In this document: one piece after another, positions 27,201-34,788 of the stretch
How positions within the stretch are numbered: position 1 is the first letter of the stretch
How the letters are laid out: each line of letters starts with the position of its first letter
Assembly (NCBI RefSeq): GCF_030244015.1
Contig: NZ_JASSYX010000002.1
Span: 62,001 to 126,000, forward strand
Reading direction: 5' to 3'
DNA length: 64,000 nucleotides
Source: Pedobacter ginsengisoli
GTDB taxonomy: Bacteria; Bacteroidota; Bacteroidia; Sphingobacteriales; Sphingobacteriaceae
The notes under the pieces: generated by a model
Told to the model about the DNA's origin: nothing
Database searches by the model: none
Seen by the model: the letters and a program-made list of their open reading frames with translations, nothing else
Translations under genes and position numbers: made by a program

Positions 27201-27477
27201 AAGGCTTGATAATCTGGTAAACAGCAATAACAACCAGACGAGTACCTGGTTCATGAGGGATGGTTCTTTTCTGCGCCTGAAACAGGTTGAGTTTGGATAT
27301 ACGCTGCGAAAAAACTTTGCGAGAAAACTGTTGCTCCAGAGTGTAAGATTTTATGTGAACGGTACTAATCTGGCCAGCTTGTCTTCCTTTAAGCTCTGGG
27401 ATATTGAGCAGGCGGGCCGGGGGTTGGATTATCCGGTCCAAAAGGTTTATAATTTGGGTATTCAAGTGTCATTTTAA
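24229..27477 (+). CDS. SusC/RagA-family TonB-dependent outer-membrane transporter
   Basis: 1082 aa from ATG 24229 (MKFCAFNPP...), a form common in related SusC proteins; ATG 24193 would add 12 residues and has an AGGA nearby, so it remains possible. The signal segment is unusually late (about residues 26-45, FILAGLIFFFLPGLMQVHAAE). Then a CarboxypepD_reg-like domain (IRGRVLDETDRPIPGAVIKVKGT), the plug with DDVVVVAFGKQKKTEVVGAM, DPLILVDN and the SMKDASATALYGARGANGVILVTTKQG signature, and a large barrel ending VSF. With SusD it imports oligosaccharides. First gene of glycan unit 1, 11 bp before susD. Confidence 0.93.
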   Translation: MKFCAFNPPVVSGTDEKSISNIKRQFILAGLIFFFLPGLMQVHAAEMRHLSVEKTNEAINARAIIRGRVLDETDRPIPGAVIKVKGTKIATSTNTEGEFMLDLDNAGVTLVVSFVGYQLQEVAVSVDKAKELLTIKMVQENNSLDDVVVVAFGKQKKTEVVGAMTTIKPSELKIPSSNLTTALAGRLSGVIAYQRSGEPGADNADFFIRGVNSFGYKVDPLILVDNLEVSKEDFARLTTEDIASFSIMKDASATALYGARGANGVILVTTKQGSDGKAKISFRIENTVSTPTKDLELADPVTYMKLHNEAVATRDPLGVRPYSREKIDNTVVGSGSFIYPSTDWQEEILKKSTMNQRAHLNISGGGKVARYYVAGAFAKDNGMLKVNGNSNFNNNIDLKTYQLRSNTNINVTPSSEIIVRLSGIFDDYTGPINGGTGVYKNVMQTNPVLFPAFYPVDEAHMGVEHTLFGNYDSGRYLNPYAEMVKGYKDYSRSSMSATIEFKQDLSSVTKGLSLSAMGSTNRQSYFDISRYYNPFYYQLLPGSYDRKTGEYAINVINPLGGTEFLGLGGGSKEVSSVFHLQSILNYNRIFGEKHAIGGLLVYLMRNNLVGNVSNLQESLPYRNSGLSGRFTYAYDNRYAAEFNFGYNGSERFYKTNRFGFFPSAGVAWTVSNEKFWKPDFALSKLKLRATYGLVGNDQIGSAQDRFFYLSEVNMNDPNRSGIFGEDRGYSRNGITVSRYDNRDITWETSKKLNLGLELGFLKNKVEILADYFTEHRYNILMTRASIPATMGLSASSKANVGEANSHGVDISVDGNHYFTPAFWVSARGNFTYSTSKFKVYEEPLYPNDYSSRVGHPLSQQWGYIAERLFIDEAEVANSPRQTFGTRSAMAGDIKYKDINGDGTITELDKMPVGYPATPEIIYGFGLSGGYRDFDLSFFLQGSARSSFWIDPAATAPFIGGTSDFIRQNQLLKAYADDHWSEENRNSYALWPRLDNLVNSNNNQTSTWFMRDGSFLRLKQVEFGYTLRKNFARKLLLQSVRFYVNGTNLASLSSFKLWDIEQAGRGLDYPVQKVYNLGIQVSF

Positions 27478-27488
27478 CAATAATAACT

Positions 27489-29390
27489 ATGAAATATTTA
27501 TTAATAGCGTCTGTAGTGTTGCTGAGCTTGCTGAGTTCATGTGCTAAATACCTGGATGTGGTCCCGGACAACGTGGCTACTATCGATAATGCGTTTAAAA
27601 TGCGGGCAAATGCGGAGCAGTATTTATTTACATGCTATTCGTACATGCCGAGTTCAGCGTCGATCTCAGAAAATCCGGCCCTGTATGGCTCGGATGAAAT
27701 GTGGCACTATGATGATACATATGCGGGGATCCGTATTGCTAAAGGGAATCAGGGTATTGTGAGCCCGCTCATGAATTACTGGAGCGGGAGTGATGCTTCG
27801 GGTACCACTTCGCTCTGGAGGGGGATCCGCGACTGTAATATCTTTTTGGAGAACATATCGAGGGTAAGGGATATGAACAAGTATGAAAAGGATCGCTGGA
27901 TTGCGGAAGTGAAGGTGCTGAAGGCTTATTATCATTATTACCTGATGCGGATGTATGGCCCGATCCCGCTGGTCCGTCAGAACTTGCCGATATCTGCTGA
28001 TGTGAATGAGGTCCAGGTGTTCAGGGAACCGGTAGATGAGTGTGTCGGTTATATTGTTGAATTGTTGGATGAGGCTGCTGCAGAAGATGCGCTTCCGGTG
28101 AGTATTCAGGATGTGACCACAGAGCTGGGAAGGATCAGCAAGTCAATTGCGCTGGCTTTAAAAGCAGAGGTTTTGGTCACTGCTGCAAGCCCTTTGTACA
28201 ATGGAAATCCGGATTATGCCAATTTTGCGAATAAGGATGGTAAAAAGCTTTTCAGTTTGGCTTATGATGCTTCAAAGTGGGAACGTGCTGCTAAAGCCTG
28301 TAAGGAAGCGATCGACTTTTGTCACAATGCTTCTTATAAATTGTATACTTACAATTTAAGTTCCAATCCTCAGAATATCTCTCCTGAGACGTATACCAAG
28401 ATGAGCGTTCGGGGCAGCGTGACGGCTAGAGGCAACCCCGAAATGATCTGGCCTGACTCACGGAGTTCGACCGGTACTTTACAGAGAGAGGCCCAGGCCA
28501 GACTCGATGCGGGTATTGCCAATGCGTCGGTAGTGGGAAAGGGGATGTCCCCGACGCTTAAAATGGCAGAGCTGTTCTACACAAAAAATGGAGTTCCTAT
28601 TGATGAGGATAATTCCTGGGACTACGCTGGCAGGTACGGACTTAAAACCGCCGGTGAAGCTGAAAAGAACCTGATGCAGACCAATTACCAGACCGCGACG
28701 CTGCATTTTGACCGGGAGGCCAGGTTTTATGGTAGTCTGGCATTTGATGGTTCGGCCTGGTATGGGCAGGGCAAGTTTACAGAGTCAAGTATGTGGTATG
28801 TAAATGCAAGACTTGGTCAGTACGCGGGAGGCCCTCCGGGAGGCAACAGGTATTCCATTACTGGTTACTGGCCTCAGAAGCTGGTCAATCCGGCGAGTAC
28901 TTATTCTGCTACGGTGGCTTTTGTGTCGGTAGAATATCCATGGCCGATCATCAGACTTGCAGATCTGTATTTGCTGTATGCTGAAGCGCTGAATGAATGG
29001 AGCGGGCCTGGCGAGGAGGTCTACCATTACCTGAATTTGATACGGGAGCGGGCAGGGCTGAATACGGTGCAGTATTCCTGGGAAAACAGCAGTAAGACGG
29101 CGAATAAATATCAGAATAAGGATGGCCTCAGGGAAATTATCCATCAGGAGCGGACTATTGAGCTGGCTTTTGAGGGTCACCGTTTTTGGGACCTGAGGCG
29201 ATGGAAGAAAGCTGTGGAGGAAATGAACAAGCCGGTTTACGGATGGGATGTGGGACAGAGTGAGGCCAGCTTATATTATACGCCCAAGGTTATATTTAAC
29301 CAGGTTTTTAAAACGCGTGATTATTTCTGGCCGATAAAGGAGAGTGATATGCTTGTGAACAGAAACCTGGTACAAAATCCAGGCTGGTAG
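27489..29390 (+). CDS. SusD/RagB-family glycan-binding lipoprotein
   Basis: 633 aa surface lipoprotein; signal peptide with lipobox LLSSC at about residue 18, then AKYLDVVPDNVATIDNAF, the classic SusD N terminus. TPR-like segments follow (YYHYYLMRMYGPIPLV), and the C terminus has ADLYLLYAEALNEWSGPGEEVYHYLNLIRERAGL, LREIIHQERTIELAFEGHRFWDLRRWKKA and a final PIKESDMLVNRNLVQNPGW. It forms the lid of the SusC channel. 11 bp after susC and 23 bp before the next lipoprotein gene. Confidence 0.95.
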   Translation: MKYLLIASVVLLSLLSSCAKYLDVVPDNVATIDNAFKMRANAEQYLFTCYSYMPSSASISENPALYGSDEMWHYDDTYAGIRIAKGNQGIVSPLMNYWSGSDASGTTSLWRGIRDCNIFLENISRVRDMNKYEKDRWIAEVKVLKAYYHYYLMRMYGPIPLVRQNLPISADVNEVQVFREPVDECVGYIVELLDEAAAEDALPVSIQDVTTELGRISKSIALALKAEVLVTAASPLYNGNPDYANFANKDGKKLFSLAYDASKWERAAKACKEAIDFCHNASYKLYTYNLSSNPQNISPETYTKMSVRGSVTARGNPEMIWPDSRSSTGTLQREAQARLDAGIANASVVGKGMSPTLKMAELFYTKNGVPIDEDNSWDYAGRYGLKTAGEAEKNLMQTNYQTATLHFDREARFYGSLAFDGSAWYGQGKFTESSMWYVNARLGQYAGGPPGGNRYSITGYWPQKLVNPASTYSATVAFVSVEYPWPIIRLADLYLLYAEALNEWSGPGEEVYHYLNLIRERAGLNTVQYSWENSSKTANKYQNKDGLREIIHQERTIELAFEGHRFWDLRRWKKAVEEMNKPVYGWDVGQSEASLYYTPKVIFNQVFKTRDYFWPIKESDMLVNRNLVQNPGW

Positions 29391-29413
29391 TGAACTTCTT
29401 AAAACATATAGAG

Positions 29414-30586
29414 ATGAAAAATATAAAATATTTGCTGTTGTCCTGTCTGGTTCTGATTTTTATTTCCTGCCAGGAGGAGAAACATACTCCTTTTGAAAAA
29501 AATCCCTGGGTGCCGGAAAGGGTGACCAATGTGGTAGTGGAGAACCTGAATGGTGCTGCTAAACTTACTTATGATGTGACCAAACATCCGGAACTGATGT
29601 ATGTGACGGCGGAGTTTGAAACTCAGGGCAAAAAGCGGAATGTCAAGGCTACACATTTTAATAATTCCTTGTTGCTGGAAGGGTTTGGTGATACCATGCC
29701 GCATGAAGTTAAGCTCTATGCGGTAAGCAGGAGTGAAGTTTTTTCGGAGCCGGTTACGGTGATGGTAAACCCGCTTACACCACCCGCAACACTGGCTTTT
29801 GAGAGCCTGGACATTATAAATGATTTTGGTGGTGCATGGGCTACCTATAGCAATAGGGTCAAAGCCGATCTGGGGATTACCATTATGCATAAGGACAATG
29901 CCGGAGCATGGGTGGTGGATGAGGTATTGTATACGGAAAAGGAAACGGGCGGTGTTTCGGCAAGAGGGCTGGAAGCGAAGCCTACAGTGTTTGGCGTATT
30001 TGTGCAGGACAGGTGGGGTAATTATACTGACACTCTGGTCAGGACGCTTACTCCCTTGTATGAACGGCTGATACCGAAACCTTTCAGGGCTTTTTTGCTG
30101 CCAACAGATAATATGACTTCTTATAATTCCAACAACAAAATTGAGAAGCTGTGGGACGGTACTGTCAGTTCACAGAACATCTATTACACTGCGGTAAACA
30201 GCGGTATGCCGACCTGGTTTACTTTTGACCTCGGGGTGACCACTCAGCTGAGCCGGTTCCTTTACCAGCAGAGAAATGATGTGGCGATCGTACAGTGGGG
30301 GCATGGTAATCCGCGGTATTTTGAGATTTGGGGCAGTGCCGGTACGCCAAACCCGGACGGCAGCTGGGACGGATGGACTAAATTAATGGATGTGGAGTCT
30401 GTGAAACCCTCGGGCTTGCCTGTCGGACAGAACTCAGATGAAGATCTGGCGCTGATGTACAAAGGTGAGGACTTTAATTTCCCTAAGGGTATACCTAAGG
30501 TACGGTATATCAGGATCAAGGTAAACGAAACCTGGAACAAGACGACCTTTATGCACATTGGTGAGCTAACTTTCTGGGGGCAATAA
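29414..30586 (+). CDS. Surface lipoprotein with DUF4959/DUF5126/DUF5000-like domains
   Basis: 390 aa from ATG 29414. This start gives a lipoprotein signal (KNIKYLLLSCLVLIFISC, lipobox Cys at about 19); the GTG at 29390 overlapping the susD stop is less likely. The N-terminal half looks like two Ig-like modules (VTNVVVENLNGAAKLTYDV...), and the C-terminal ~150 residues resemble an F5/8 type C-like discoidin module (IEKLWDGTVSS...WFTFDLGVTTQLSRFLYQQR...RYFEIWGSA...VRYIRIKVNETW). Such proteins directly follow susD in many Bacteroidota loci and are thought to bind glycan at the cell surface. Domain names are assigned from pattern, not search. Confidence 0.75.
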   Translation: MKNIKYLLLSCLVLIFISCQEEKHTPFEKNPWVPERVTNVVVENLNGAAKLTYDVTKHPELMYVTAEFETQGKKRNVKATHFNNSLLLEGFGDTMPHEVKLYAVSRSEVFSEPVTVMVNPLTPPATLAFESLDIINDFGGAWATYSNRVKADLGITIMHKDNAGAWVVDEVLYTEKETGGVSARGLEAKPTVFGVFVQDRWGNYTDTLVRTLTPLYERLIPKPFRAFLLPTDNMTSYNSNNKIEKLWDGTVSSQNIYYTAVNSGMPTWFTFDLGVTTQLSRFLYQQRNDVAIVQWGHGNPRYFEIWGSAGTPNPDGSWDGWTKLMDVESVKPSGLPVGQNSDEDLALMYKGEDFNFPKGIPKVRYIRIKVNETWNKTTFMHIGELTFWGQ

Positions 30587-30594
30587 GACGGATC

Positions 30595-33360
30595 ATGAAA
30601 ATTATAAGAACGGCGGGTATTCTTTTTTGGTGTCTTTTGTGCTGTAATGTTCATGCGGCTGGTAAGCCCATATTTGAACTGGATGATTTTTTTATTACTA
30701 CGACCATGAACAGTATTCAGGTGGAGTTCTCAGTTAAAAATACCGGCGTGAATAGCAAACAGGGTTTTGTCAGCCTGACAGTTACGGACGCTTTTGGGAA
30801 ATTATTTTTAGAAATATCCCGGCAGCAGGTTGTCCTGGCTGCCGGGGCTAGTAAAAAGATGAAGCTGGGCAGGATACAATTGAAGCCAAGACTTTGGTCC
30901 CCTGAACAACCTGTTCTGTATACGATGCGGGTCCTGACAGGATCTGATCATAAAAGTGATGTGGCGGATGTCCGCAAAATAGGTTTTAAGTCTTTTGAGA
31001 TTCGGAATAACCTGTTTTATTTAAATGGCAATCCTTATTACCTGAGGGCCTTATCACAGTGGCCGGTATCCAGAATTGTGGATGCGAACGGTAAGGCTGC
31101 GCCTGAAATGTGGAATGACGAGCGTTTTGTAAAAAAGTTCTTTGAAAAGATGAAGGCCCTCCATATCAATGCGGGAAGGGTGGGAGACCATGAGCTTTGG
31201 GTCAGGTATGCTGATGAAATGGGGATACTGAATATAGCCGGAAGTTATTCCGGTGCAGGTGCAAGGGAAGACGAGGTCTTTGCCAGCAACAGGAGGGACT
31301 TTACGCCAAAGATCTCAAGGTTGCGGAACCATGTGTCTACGGCGATCTACACATTGTCCAATGAAATACAGTGGACAGCGAACCCGGATTTCCTGAGATT
31401 GAGCCAGGAAAATTATGAATTTGCCAGAACACTTGACGCTTCGCATCCGATGATCGCTAATGCCGGTTTTGGGAAAGGGAAGGTGGGCGATATTGAGGAT
31501 ATGCACGACTACACAGGCTGGTACGGAGGTACGGTGCTGGATATGGATAAATATGAGCTGCAGGATATCTATAAAAAAGACGGCGGTTCGGGGCAGCCGG
31601 TGACGTTTACCGAATGCGTAGGTACCTACACCGCTGAAAGGAGCGGTCGTTTTCATTTGCTGGTTAATAAAGGCCTTTCCAATGCATTGAGACACGTGGG
31701 CAGGGGCGGGCAGCATCCGGATGACCCGCTTTGGTACCAACGGTTAATTACCAAAGAAATGATGGAGGGCATGCGCAGGGGTAGAGGTATGGACAGTCGG
31801 CTCTCCGGCTCTTTTCCATACTCTGATTACTGGACCTGGGACGTTCCAAGCCGGACATTTTCGGCCAAGCCCGCTGCGGAGGTCTTAAGGCAGGTGTACA
31901 GTCCTGTACTGCTGTCACTGAGGTCATGGGACCGTCATGCCTTCGCTGGCTCACAGATCAGGGGTGAGCTGTATGTCGTCAATGATGATGTTTTGCTGGG
32001 TCGGCTTTCAGGGGCCACGATATCTGTACGCCTCGAACAGAATGGTAAAACACTGGACAGCCTGGTCGTACCTGTTCCGGATGTGGCCTATTACAGTACG
32101 GCAAAAATTCCCCTGAGCATTGTTGTGCCGCAGGTCATCACGGCCGGACCGGCAAAAATAGTCATGAGTTTAAACCATGCAGCAGCGAGGTCAGTTCCCA
32201 ATGAGATGGATGTTTTTGTTGCTGCCAGGGATTTTGCTACTGCTGATGCCGGGGTTAAGTTTATGTTATATGATCCTGAGGGTAATACCGACAAGGCGCT
32301 GAAAGACATAGGGTCGGGCTTTGAGCGGGTGCAGGATTTTAAAGGGATGAGGGATAAGCCTCTGGTCATTGGGGCCGGAGCATTGCACGGGCTTTCGGGC
32401 GATCAGGCGGGGGATGTCATGGCATTTGTGAAAAACGGCGGACGGGTACTCGTTCTGGAACAGCAGGCAGATCAGCTGGGCAAATCGCCTTTATTGCCGC
32501 AGGGTGTGAAGGCGAGGACATATAATTCTCTTTTTGTAAATACGGAACGCCCCGGATTGCTGGATAAGGGTCTTGCTAATCGTAATTTTTTCCTTTGGAA
32601 CCAGGTAAAGGGGGGGTCAAACTTTCCTGTAACGGGGGTTTTTAATATCCAGGCTGATGTGCTTAGAGAAGCGACGGTATTGGCCAATTGTGGCCCCGCA
32701 TTGGAAAACCCTGTTGTTCTGGAATATTTTAAGGAGTTGGGCAGCATCACTTTTTCTCAGTTTGAGGTAGTAGAAAGGTCGGCTAATGATCCTGTTGCCG
32801 CAAAGGTATTGCAGAATTTAGTCGAATACCTCCAGTCGGGAGACCATGCTTTTGGCCGGCAGCTGACCGAAGATATTACTTTTGCCGACCTTGACTCTGA
32901 GGCGGGCCTTTTTGCAGCTTCCTTAAAGCAGGGTATGGTGCTGAACAGTCACAATTACGGAAGAGTGAGCTGGGCAAAAAATACCTGGCCGGACGGCAGG
33001 CGGGTCACCGGTGAACAGCGGATCATCAATTCTCTGGGATATACAGGTCAGGTTAAAAAATCAGATATTGCCAGCGGGTTCTTTTATTTCAGACCGCCGG
33101 TCGGTGCGAAGTCTTTCTTTTTACAGGTAAAGAACCCGGTCAGCAAGGAGCTTTGGTTTAGTGTACAGGTCAATGATAAAGCAGCTGGTGATCTGGTCTT
33201 TGTATTGCCAGGTACGGCCGGGCAATATGGTCCCTGGTCAATTCCTGAGGGTGGCGGGACCATAAAAATTACCATAAAGTCTCATTCTGATCTGCTTACA
33301 CCCAAACGTGAAAAGCCGGTGATCGAAGAGCTGGTCTTTCAAAGAATGATATTTAAATAA
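30595..33360 (+). CDS. Secreted glycoside hydrolase family 2-like enzyme
   Basis: 921 aa with a Sec signal (ends CNVHA). An Ig-like domain (about 25-130; LWSPEQPVLYTMRV is the GH2 linker motif) precedes a TIM-barrel (about 140-420): GFKSFEIRNNLFYLNGNPYYLRAL, acid/base E257 in LSNEIQW and candidate nucleophile E340 in TFTECVG. The usual N-terminal jelly-roll of GH2 is missing. The C-terminal half has a glutamine-amidotransferase-like beta-galactosidase trimerisation-type fold (VMAFVKNGGRVLVLEQ) and a final beta domain. The substrate is unknown. Last gene of unit 1, 8 bp after the lipoprotein gene and followed by a terminator. Confidence 0.75.
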   Translation: MKIIRTAGILFWCLLCCNVHAAGKPIFELDDFFITTTMNSIQVEFSVKNTGVNSKQGFVSLTVTDAFGKLFLEISRQQVVLAAGASKKMKLGRIQLKPRLWSPEQPVLYTMRVLTGSDHKSDVADVRKIGFKSFEIRNNLFYLNGNPYYLRALSQWPVSRIVDANGKAAPEMWNDERFVKKFFEKMKALHINAGRVGDHELWVRYADEMGILNIAGSYSGAGAREDEVFASNRRDFTPKISRLRNHVSTAIYTLSNEIQWTANPDFLRLSQENYEFARTLDASHPMIANAGFGKGKVGDIEDMHDYTGWYGGTVLDMDKYELQDIYKKDGGSGQPVTFTECVGTYTAERSGRFHLLVNKGLSNALRHVGRGGQHPDDPLWYQRLITKEMMEGMRRGRGMDSRLSGSFPYSDYWTWDVPSRTFSAKPAAEVLRQVYSPVLLSLRSWDRHAFAGSQIRGELYVVNDDVLLGRLSGATISVRLEQNGKTLDSLVVPVPDVAYYSTAKIPLSIVVPQVITAGPAKIVMSLNHAAARSVPNEMDVFVAARDFATADAGVKFMLYDPEGNTDKALKDIGSGFERVQDFKGMRDKPLVIGAGALHGLSGDQAGDVMAFVKNGGRVLVLEQQADQLGKSPLLPQGVKARTYNSLFVNTERPGLLDKGLANRNFFLWNQVKGGSNFPVTGVFNIQADVLREATVLANCGPALENPVVLEYFKELGSITFSQFEVVERSANDPVAAKVLQNLVEYLQSGDHAFGRQLTEDITFADLDSEAGLFAASLKQGMVLNSHNYGRVSWAKNTWPDGRRVTGEQRIINSLGYTGQVKKSDIASGFFYFRPPVGAKSFFLQVKNPVSKELWFSVQVNDKAAGDLVFVLPGTAGQYGPWSIPEGGGTIKITIKSHSDLLTPKREKPVIEELVFQRMIFK

Positions 33361-33368
33361 TTGAACCG

Positions 33369-33391
33369 GCGCCGGATTACCGGCGCTTTTT
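33369..33391 (+). terminator. Rho-independent terminator of glycan unit 1
   Basis: GCGCCGG-ATTA-CCGGCGC followed by five T residues. It separates the GH2-like gene from the regulator gene. A TAnnTTG-like box (33393-33399) just after it may be the regulator's own promoter. Confidence 0.88.
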
Positions 33392-33421
33392 CTATTTTGC
33401 ATAAATCTTTATACGATAACA

Positions 33422-34597
33422 ATGCCGAGAGTCAAATGTAAAAAGTGCCATAAGGACGAAACAATAATCAGGTCCGGTTTTATCAGGGGAAGACAAAGGT
33501 TCTTTTGTAAGGAGTGTGATTATTATTTTACCATCCAATTAGATTTTCAGAAACGTAAGCCATCGAGATTAAAAGACCATTCGACGACGATTATTGATAT
33601 AGCCAAGGTGATAGGGGTTTCGGTATCAACGGTGTCGAGAGCCCTCAAAGACCATTCTGACATCAGCCTGGAAACAAAAAATGTGGTCAAGCAGGTAGCT
33701 GCTGAACTGAACTATCAGCCAAACACGCTTGCGCAAAGCCTGACAAGAAGGGAAACGCGAACCATCGGGGTGATCATTCCAGATATAGAGACTTATTTTT
33801 TTGCTTCTATTCTTACTGGCATTCAGAGTATTGCATCTGCCGTAGGCTATAAGGTGATGATCAGCCAGTCAAGGGAATCGCATGAGACAGAAGTGGCAAA
33901 TGTGCATACCTTTATCACTAATTGGGTAGATGGCCTGCTGATCTGCCACAGTAAGGAGACCAATACGTTTGACCACATTAAGCTTAACCTGAAAAGGGGC
34001 ATACCTATTATTCAGTTTGACCGGGTCTGCGAGGAACTGAATACTTCCAAGGTGCTGCTTGATGATGTGGACGGATCATTCCAGGTGACGGAACATATGA
34101 TCGGGCAGGGTTTTAAAAGAATTGCGATCATTGCGGGACCTGAACGCTTGTATGTGACCAGAAAAAGGCTGGAGGGCTATCTTAAGGCATTTAGGAAAGC
34201 CGGTACCTCTGCAGATCCTGCGTTGATCTGCTACACTGACCTGACGAAGGAAGCCATTTTAAAGCAGGTAGATGAGCTGCTGGAAAGGGACAGGACGATT
34301 GACGCATTCTTTTGTATTTCTGATATTGGGGCAGTGAATATTATTGTTCATTTAAAGAAGAAAGGCATCAGGATCCCACATGAAATCGGTGTTGCGGGTT
34401 TTGGCAATGATCCTACTGGTGACATCATTGAACCAAGCCTGACCTCCTTTAATCCACAGACTTACAAATGCGGAGAAACGGTCGCACAGATGTTCTTTGA
34501 CCAGATCCTGGATGGCGATGATCATGTGGCGCAGACCAAAATGGTTAAGGGCAATTTGATCGTCCGTTCCTCTACTTTCAGGAGGCCTGAACCCTAG
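33422..34597 (+). CDS. LacI-family regulator with N-terminal zinc ribbon
   Basis: 391 aa. Residues 1-40 form a four-cysteine zinc ribbon (C6-x2-C9 ... C29-x2-C32, with RSGFIRGRQRFFCKEC), the pattern found at the N terminus of IS1-type transposases. After a basic linker, residues about 56-105 are a LacI helix-turn-helix and hinge (TIIDIAKVIGVSVSTVSRALKD ... LNYQPNTLAQSL). Residues 110-391 are a periplasmic-binding-protein-like effector domain (TIGVIIPDIETYFFASILTGIQ). Typical LacI proteins are about 335-345 aa, so the ribbon is an addition of about 50. It probably controls the two flanking units through the palindromes at 23833 and 34615; this is inference from position and operator sequence. 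Confidence 0.9.
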   Translation: MPRVKCKKCHKDETIIRSGFIRGRQRFFCKECDYYFTIQLDFQKRKPSRLKDHSTTIIDIAKVIGVSVSTVSRALKDHSDISLETKNVVKQVAAELNYQPNTLAQSLTRRETRTIGVIIPDIETYFFASILTGIQSIASAVGYKVMISQSRESHETEVANVHTFITNWVDGLLICHSKETNTFDHIKLNLKRGIPIIQFDRVCEELNTSKVLLDDVDGSFQVTEHMIGQGFKRIAIIAGPERLYVTRKRLEGYLKAFRKAGTSADPALICYTDLTKEAILKQVDELLERDRTIDAFFCISDIGAVNIIVHLKKKGIRIPHEIGVAGFGNDPTGDIIEPSLTSFNPQTYKCGETVAQMFFDQILDGDDHVAQTKMVKGNLIVRSSTFRRPEP

Positions 34598-34614
34598 TGC
34601 CTGACGTGCAATTT

Positions 34615-34660
34615 TTTTTACTATCACAAGCGTTTGTGCAAACGCTTGTGATAGTAAAAA
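34615..34660. promoter_or_regulatory. 46 bp near-perfect palindrome, operator copy 2 (upstream of symporter gene)
   Basis: Same sequence as 23833-23876 except for one base at the centre (TG instead of CG), so every other pair of the dyad is kept. It lies 17 bp after the regulator stop and about 46 bp upstream of the shared TTTG block. Confidence 0.85.
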
Positions 34661-34681
34661 GACTTCTTAGGGTCCTCTGTT

Positions 34682-34714
34682 ATTTGTATTTTATGCTGTT
34701 GTAGAATAATTTAG
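34682..34714 (+). promoter_or_regulatory. Promoter-like block shared with susC
   Basis: TTTGTATTTTATGCTG, then TGTA-AAT and TTTAG, as at 23898-23931. Predicted leader to the symporter ATG is about 65-75 nt. Confidence 0.5.
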
Positions 34715-34788
34715 GGCAATAGTTAGTGAATGACGCTTTCAGAAATAAGTTTCAGACTATCTGTAACAATAACCAGATATAGCCTTTT

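Noticed and set aside
33422..33520. IS1-like zinc ribbon as evidence for an insertion sequence
   Set aside because: The ribbon is in frame with a complete LacI regulator. No transposase core, terminal repeats or target duplication was seen.
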